Shown piece after piece: positions 34,180-37,170 of a DNA stretch of 37,170 nt; the stretch's first letter is position 1, and each line of letters starts with the position of its first letter. Origin of the DNA: Zetaproteobacteria bacterium CG1_02_53_45 (GTDB lineage: Bacteria > Pseudomonadota > Zetaproteobacteria > Mariprofundales > Mariprofundaceae); assembly GCA_001871925.1 (NCBI GenBank), contig MNWZ01000023.1:1-37170 (forward strand), given 5' to 3'. A model generated the notes under the pieces. That model worked only from the letters and a program-made list of their open reading frames with translations, was not told where the DNA came from and made no database searches. The translations under genes and the position numbers were made by a program.

Positions 34180-35433
34180 ATGACGACATGGACATGGATC
34201 GTATTCAGCTTTGCATCTATCGCCACATTAACAACGCTGTATCTGTCGCTGCGACAAAAAGCTTCAGTGCTGGCAAACCGAGCTGCGGTACCGGCACGGT
34301 TTGCCGGGAAAGTCTCACTGGAAGCACATCAGAAAGCTGCCGATTATACCATGGCCAAGCTCAGCCTTGGCCGCATCTCTCAAGTCATCGGGCTGCTATT
34401 GCTGCTGGCGTGGACATTGGGCGGCGGTCTGGAATGGCTGGACGGCCTGTCGCGCTCATTCGGCTTTTCTGAAGTATGGACTGGCGTCAGCTTCCTGATG
34501 CTGTTTTTTCTTATCGGTCAGCTGCTGGACCTTCCGCTGGAAACGTACGCCACCTTTGCCATCGAAGCGCGTTTCGGTTTCAACAAAATGACTGCCGCCC
34601 TGTTTCTCTCCGATATAGTCAAACAACTGGGGCTGTTGCTGGCCATCGGCACACCCATCGCCTGGGTAATTCTCAGTCTCATGCTGGGTGCAGGAGAGTT
34701 GTGGTGGCTTTATGGCTGGGGCTTCTGGACAGCATTTATGCTGTTCATGATCTGGGCCTATCCGACATTCATTGCACCACTGTTCAACAAGTTTGAACCG
34801 CTGCCTGAGGGCGAGATGAAAGCAACGATTGAAGCGCTGCTCAAACGCTGCGGCTTTGAAAGCAATGGCCTGTTTGTCATGGATGGATCCAAACGCTCCA
34901 GCCACGGTAACGCCTATTTCACAGGCCTCGGCAATGCCAAACGCATTGTCTTTTTCGATACCCTGATTAAACAGCTGAAGCCGATCGAAACCGAAGCCGT
35001 ACTGGCTCATGAACTGGGCCATTTTCATCATGGCCATGTCAAAAAACGTCTGGTGATTATGGTGTTTTCGACCCTCATCGGCTTCGCCCTGCTCGGCTGG
35101 CTCAGTGCCCAGCCATGGTTTTACACCGGGCTCGGCATTACCACCGCTTCCAGCCATGCGGCTCTGGTTCTGTTCATGCTGGTGATGCCGGCCTTTACCT
35201 TTGCCCTGGCTCCGCTCATGAGTTACTTCTCGCGCAAGAATGAGTTTGAGGCAGATGCCTATGCCGTGGCCAACAGCAGCGGTGAGGCACTGGTCAGCGC
35301 ACTGGTCAAAATGTATGAAGACAATGCCAGCACACTGACGCCGGACCCGATCTACAGTGCGTGGAATGACTCACACCCGCCCGCCCCTGTGCGTATAAAC
35401 CATATCGAAAACCTGCTGAAACAACCGGCCTGA
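34180..35433 (+). CDS. M48-family membrane metalloprotease (Ste24/CAAX-protease-like)
   Basis: A zinc endopeptidase embedded in the inner membrane; bacterial members resemble yeast Ste24 but their substrates are mostly unknown. The 417-residue protein has an N-terminal helix (about 5-22), helices near 65-82, 102-120, 145-170 and 180-200, and a further hydrophobic pair at 293-345. The zinc motif HELGH is at 277-281 (VLAHELGHFHHGHV), and the third ligand is probably Glu357 in NEFEADAYA. The N-terminal CAAX-protease region includes FAIEARFGFNKMT, the usual 'E..FGFN..T' signature. ATG 34180 is preceded by agga. Confidence 0.93.
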   Translation: MTTWTWIVFSFASIATLTTLYLSLRQKASVLANRAAVPARFAGKVSLEAHQKAADYTMAKLSLGRISQVIGLLLLLAWTLGGGLEWLDGLSRSFGFSEVWTGVSFLMLFFLIGQLLDLPLETYATFAIEARFGFNKMTAALFLSDIVKQLGLLLAIGTPIAWVILSLMLGAGELWWLYGWGFWTAFMLFMIWAYPTFIAPLFNKFEPLPEGEMKATIEALLKRCGFESNGLFVMDGSKRSSHGNAYFTGLGNAKRIVFFDTLIKQLKPIETEAVLAHELGHFHHGHVKKRLVIMVFSTLIGFALLGWLSAQPWFYTGLGITTASSHAALVLFMLVMPAFTFALAPLMSYFSRKNEFEADAYAVANSSGEALVSALVKMYEDNASTLTPDPIYSAWNDSHPPAPVRINHIENLLKQPA

Positions 35434-35439
35434 TTGCTG

Positions 35440-35467
35440 TTAAAGCATCACAATCATCATGCTTTAA
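35440..35467 (+). terminator. Hairpin after the M48 protease gene
   Basis: A perfect 9-bp stem (ttaaagcat 35440-35448 with atgctttaa 35459-35467) with a 10-nt loop lies six bases past the stop codon. There is no long T run downstream, so it may protect the 3' end rather than terminate. Confidence 0.4.
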
Positions 35468-35889
35468 AGCTACAAGTTCATCGCGTAAGTCCGGGAATGC
35501 AGCTTTGGGCATACAAGGAGAAAGCGACTGTTGCGCGATAGACAATCTAGCCATCAGGTAAAGAGTATCCCCTGGGGGACGAATACACACGACAACCACG
35601 AATGACAAGACTATTCCTTAATTTTCATCACTATGACACACATCAGCCGTCAGGTGAAATAGTAAAACCGGAGAGCGTGCCCTGGAGCAATGATTTCACA
35701 CAGGTTCACTGATTATTATTCGTCCCCCAGGGAAGTTTCTCTTGCTTCGCACCACAGGCATTTCCTTCGGTCACAATTCACCTTCTGTTCATTCGTGGTT
35801 GTCGTGTAATTCGTGGCTGAATTTTTTTATCCTGAGTAACGCTGAACAGTTGCCATTAGTTGATGTGTCCCGCAAGTCAGCGATGAACC
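35468..35889. repeat. Gene-free stretch holding two interleaved inverted repeats
   Basis: I see no credible gene between 35434 and 35939. The stretch contains two perfect inverted-repeat pairs in interleaved order: A 35570-35584 (ccctgggggacgaat) with A' 35718-35732, and B 35587-35605 (acacgacaaccacgaatga) with B' 35789-35807. A further attcgtgg unit lies near 35809-35816. The ACCACGAA-type units resemble those at 31815-31836. Arrangement A-B-A'-B' cannot form a simple hairpin but could form a pseudoknot, or may reflect nested repeat insertions. Confidence 0.65.
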
Positions 35890-35922
35890 AATAAAAGGGC
35901 ACCCATAGGGTGCCCTTTTATT
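35890..35922. terminator. Strong bidirectional intrinsic terminator
   Basis: A perfect 15-bp stem (35890-35904 with 35908-35922) closes a 3-nt loop, with A runs on one side and T runs on the other within and after the stem. It lies 17 bases past the stop of the reverse-strand OmpA-domain gene and can terminate that operon as well as forward transcripts. Confidence 0.85.
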
Positions 35923-35939
35923 GTTTTCGGTGCTTACAA

Positions 35940-36584
35940 CTATTTGGCCAGTAAATAGATATCCACGCGGCGGTTTTTATTGCGCCCTTCAACCGTTGTG
36001 TTTTCAGCAATAAACAGCGTTGCGCCATAACCGGCTGCAGTGATCATGTCAGCCGAAATACCGGCTTTAACCAGCACATCCCTGATCGCTTCAGCACGTG
36101 CCTGACTCAAAGCCAATTGTGTATCATACTGATGGGATGACTTTTGCTTGCCATCGTAACCGCCAATCGGTTCATCATCACAGTAACCGCGCACTTCAAT
36201 TTTCTGGCCACTGTTGAGCGAGAGAAATTTACCTGCCGCATTTGTCAGTGCTGCCCGCGCATCGTCCGCCAGACGGGTCTGCCCGGGTTTAAATGCAACC
36301 CTCACCCACAACTGCTCTTGCGGCTGTTCGGCAACCGGCGGCTGCAGCTTGCTCTCGGCTGCCGCACGTCTGGCTTCCGCTTCGCGCACCGCAGCTTCTG
36401 CGGCACGCGCTTTTTCAGCTTCCCGGGCAGGATCTGCGCTGGCTGCGACCGGGCCGGGTTCTGCCCGCTGCTGACTGACCGGCGAACCATCCGGATATGC
36501 ATCGAACAGGAATTCATCAATTGTGGTACAGCTGGAAACAAGCGGTAACAACAATACTATAAAAAACAGTTTCAATCTGGACAT
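35940..36584 (-). CDS. OmpA-domain (peptidoglycan-binding) lipoprotein
   Basis: An envelope protein expected to tie the outer membrane to peptidoglycan. Read on the reverse strand, the 214-residue product has a signal peptide with lipobox LVSSC (lipidated Cys19), a variable stretch, and an Ala/Glu/Arg-rich helix (about 50-85, for example REAEKARAAEAAVREAEARR). An OmpA C-terminal domain follows (about 93-212; KIEVRGYCDDEPIGG, ALSQARAEAIRDVL and the closing GRNKNRRVDIYL). It differs from Pal in its long helical spacer. It is preceded by a small lipoprotein gene 28 bp upstream, probably co-transcribed, and ends at a strong terminator. Confidence 0.92.
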   Translation of the reverse strand: MSRLKLFFIVLLLPLVSSCTTIDEFLFDAYPDGSPVSQQRAEPGPVAASADPAREAEKARAAEAAVREAEARRAAAESKLQPPVAEQPQEQLWVRVAFKPGQTRLADDARAALTNAAGKFLSLNSGQKIEVRGYCDDEPIGGYDGKQKSSHQYDTQLALSQARAEAIRDVLVKAGISADMITAAGYGATLFIAENTTVEGRNKNRRVDIYLLAK

Positions 36585-36612
36585 AAACTCTCCCTCTTTT
36601 ATACAAACTGGA

Positions 36613-36804
36613 TCAATGCTGTTTGAGTGACTCTAGCACTGCCTGCTGCTCATTCACAGCCTTGCGCAGTGCCGATGCCTCGCTCTTCAAGCGGTCATTT
36701 TCCGCCCGTGCTTCAGCACTGGCAGCAGCATCCGGCTGGTGATTATTCGCGGCACAACCGGACATCAGCACAAGCAATACGACGAACACAGCTTTTCCGA
36801 GCAT
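36613..36804 (-). CDS. Small coiled-coil lipoprotein
   Basis: A 63-residue reverse-strand product. ATG at 36802-36804 is chosen because gggaggg lies six bases upstream; an in-frame GTG at 36819 falls within that site. The signal peptide ends in the lipobox LMSGC (Cys17). The mature part is a single charged helix with heptad spacing (AEARAENDRLKSEASALRKA, then QQAVLESL), like Lpp-type or other small envelope lipoproteins. No C-terminal Lys for Lpp-style cross-linking is present (it ends LKQH). It shares a promoter and probably an operon with the OmpA-domain lipoprotein. Confidence 0.8.
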   Translation of the reverse strand: MLGKAVFVVLLVLMSGCAANNHQPDAAASAEARAENDRLKSEASALRKAVNEQQAVLESLKQH

Positions 36805-36830
36805 GATGACCCTCCCCACAACGAGATGTG

Positions 36831-36859
36831 AGCATAGTCATTTTTCAAACTATCGACAA
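36831..36859 (-). promoter_or_regulatory. Candidate sigma-70 promoter for the two lipoprotein genes
   Basis: On the reverse strand, TTGTCG (36854-36859) and TATGCT (36831-36836) are spaced by 17 bp, each 4/6 of consensus. Transcription would start about 20 bases before the small lipoprotein ATG, leaving room for the gggaggg ribosome-binding site. Confidence 0.5.
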
Positions 36860-37059
36860 GATGGCAAGCCGGGGACTTCAGGGCAATCGCATTAAAATCA
36901 TGAGCAGCCATTGGTTGCAAAAATGGTTATTTCGACAATAACAGATTAAATTTGGTTAAGACGGAGTGAGTGTTTCTTAGTCGAAATTTGTCTTCACGAA
37001 TATAACAATTATCATTATAAAACAATGCTTTATACATCATTTTGTGGTAGCCTGACAAC

Positions 37060-37170
37060 ATGAAAACACTCACTATTCCAACCACATCCATCATCTCACA
37101 TTTCTCATCTATTGAAGACCCACGCATTGAAAGACGGAAACGACACGAGCTCAAGGACATCTTTTTTATC
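37060..37170 (+). CDS. ISAs1-family transposase, N-terminal part cut by window end
   Basis: The last 111 bases encode 37 residues with no stop, running off the window. IISHFSSIEDPRIERRKRHE followed by LKDIFF matches the N-terminal region of ISAs1-family (H-repeat-associated, DDE_Tnp_1-assoc) transposases, whose pattern is 'HF..l.DPR....+.H.L.dIl'. The catalytic residues lie beyond the edge, so integrity cannot be judged. About 200 bp of A+T-rich sequence precedes it; I did not find the element's inverted end. This marks a third IS type in the window. Confidence 0.75.
   Translation, partial: MKTLTIPTTSIISHFSSIEDPRIERRKRHELKDIFFI

Noticed and set aside
35306-35608. 100-codon reverse-strand frame beyond the M48 protease
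   Set aside because: Half of it is antisense to the protease and the rest reads through the repeat region; no start signal or domain.
36927-37160. 77-codon reverse-strand frame at the right edge
   Set aside because: It is antisense to the ISAs1-type transposase start, which has recognisable family residues.
1-37170. CRISPR array, complete tRNA or rRNA genes
   Set aside because: No regularly spaced direct repeats of 24-40 bp and no complete tRNA cloverleaf or rRNA segment found by reading both strands.

Overview
The window looks like the chromosome of a motile, Gram-negative, free-living proteobacterium. Evidence: outer-membrane lipoproteins, a pqiABC (MCE) operon, a sigma-54 NtrB/NtrC pair behind dusB (the nifR3-ntrBC order known from alphaproteobacteria), a two-subunit glycyl-tRNA synthetase, and dense c-di-GMP and chemosensory signalling. 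The overall mix reminds me of marine iron-oxidising Zetaproteobacteria (Mariprofundus-like), but that is an impression from protein style, not a demonstrated identification.

Layout. (1) 1-4.3 kb: an IS4-family element (89-1635) with 20-bp inverted ends and a frameshifted transposase; a one-TM hypothetical protein; a GAF-PAS-GGDEF diguanylate cyclase with a G9 tract in front of its start; then a 153-bp hairpin-rich MITE with a TTAG target duplication. (2) 4.3-11.8 kb: a small reverse-strand protein, glyQ-glyS, a MEKHLA-domain protein, and pqiA-pqiB-pqiC. (3) 11.9-24.5 kb: a fragment shaped like the 3' end of a tRNA (possible att scar), then one tightly packed operon: REC-HD-GYP, CheW, CheR-TPR, CheW-like, globin-coupled MCP, CheA-REC, CheB, a degenerate Hpt-like protein, GAF-PAS-GGDEF-EAL. 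It ends in an IS5-type element whose CTAG duplication contains the stop codon of the last gene. (4) 24.7-29.2 kb: Dabb protein, engB (reverse), dusB-ntrB-ntrC. (5) 29.2-37.2 kb: BaiN/HI0933-type flavoprotein (reverse), exported MsrA and MsrB, aroB, a divergent cobT-like gene, a Ste24-like M48 protease, a repeat-bearing gene-free stretch, an OmpA-domain lipoprotein with a small coiled-coil lipoprotein (reverse), and the first 37 codons of an ISAs1-type transposase cut by the window edge.

The most interesting unit is the 11.4-kb chemosensory operon. A soluble haem-globin MCP (predicted proximal His110) would sense O2 or another gas. Signal would pass through the two CheW proteins to a CheA with its own receiver, tuned by CheR/CheB. 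No stand-alone CheY, CheZ, CheC or CheD is present. The only output-type proteins are a REC-HD-GYP phosphodiesterase at the front and a GGDEF-EAL protein at the end, so the natural hypothesis is gas-controlled c-di-GMP turnover rather than direct flagellar-motor switching. The tRNA scar at its left border and the IS at its right border suggest it may have been acquired as a block.
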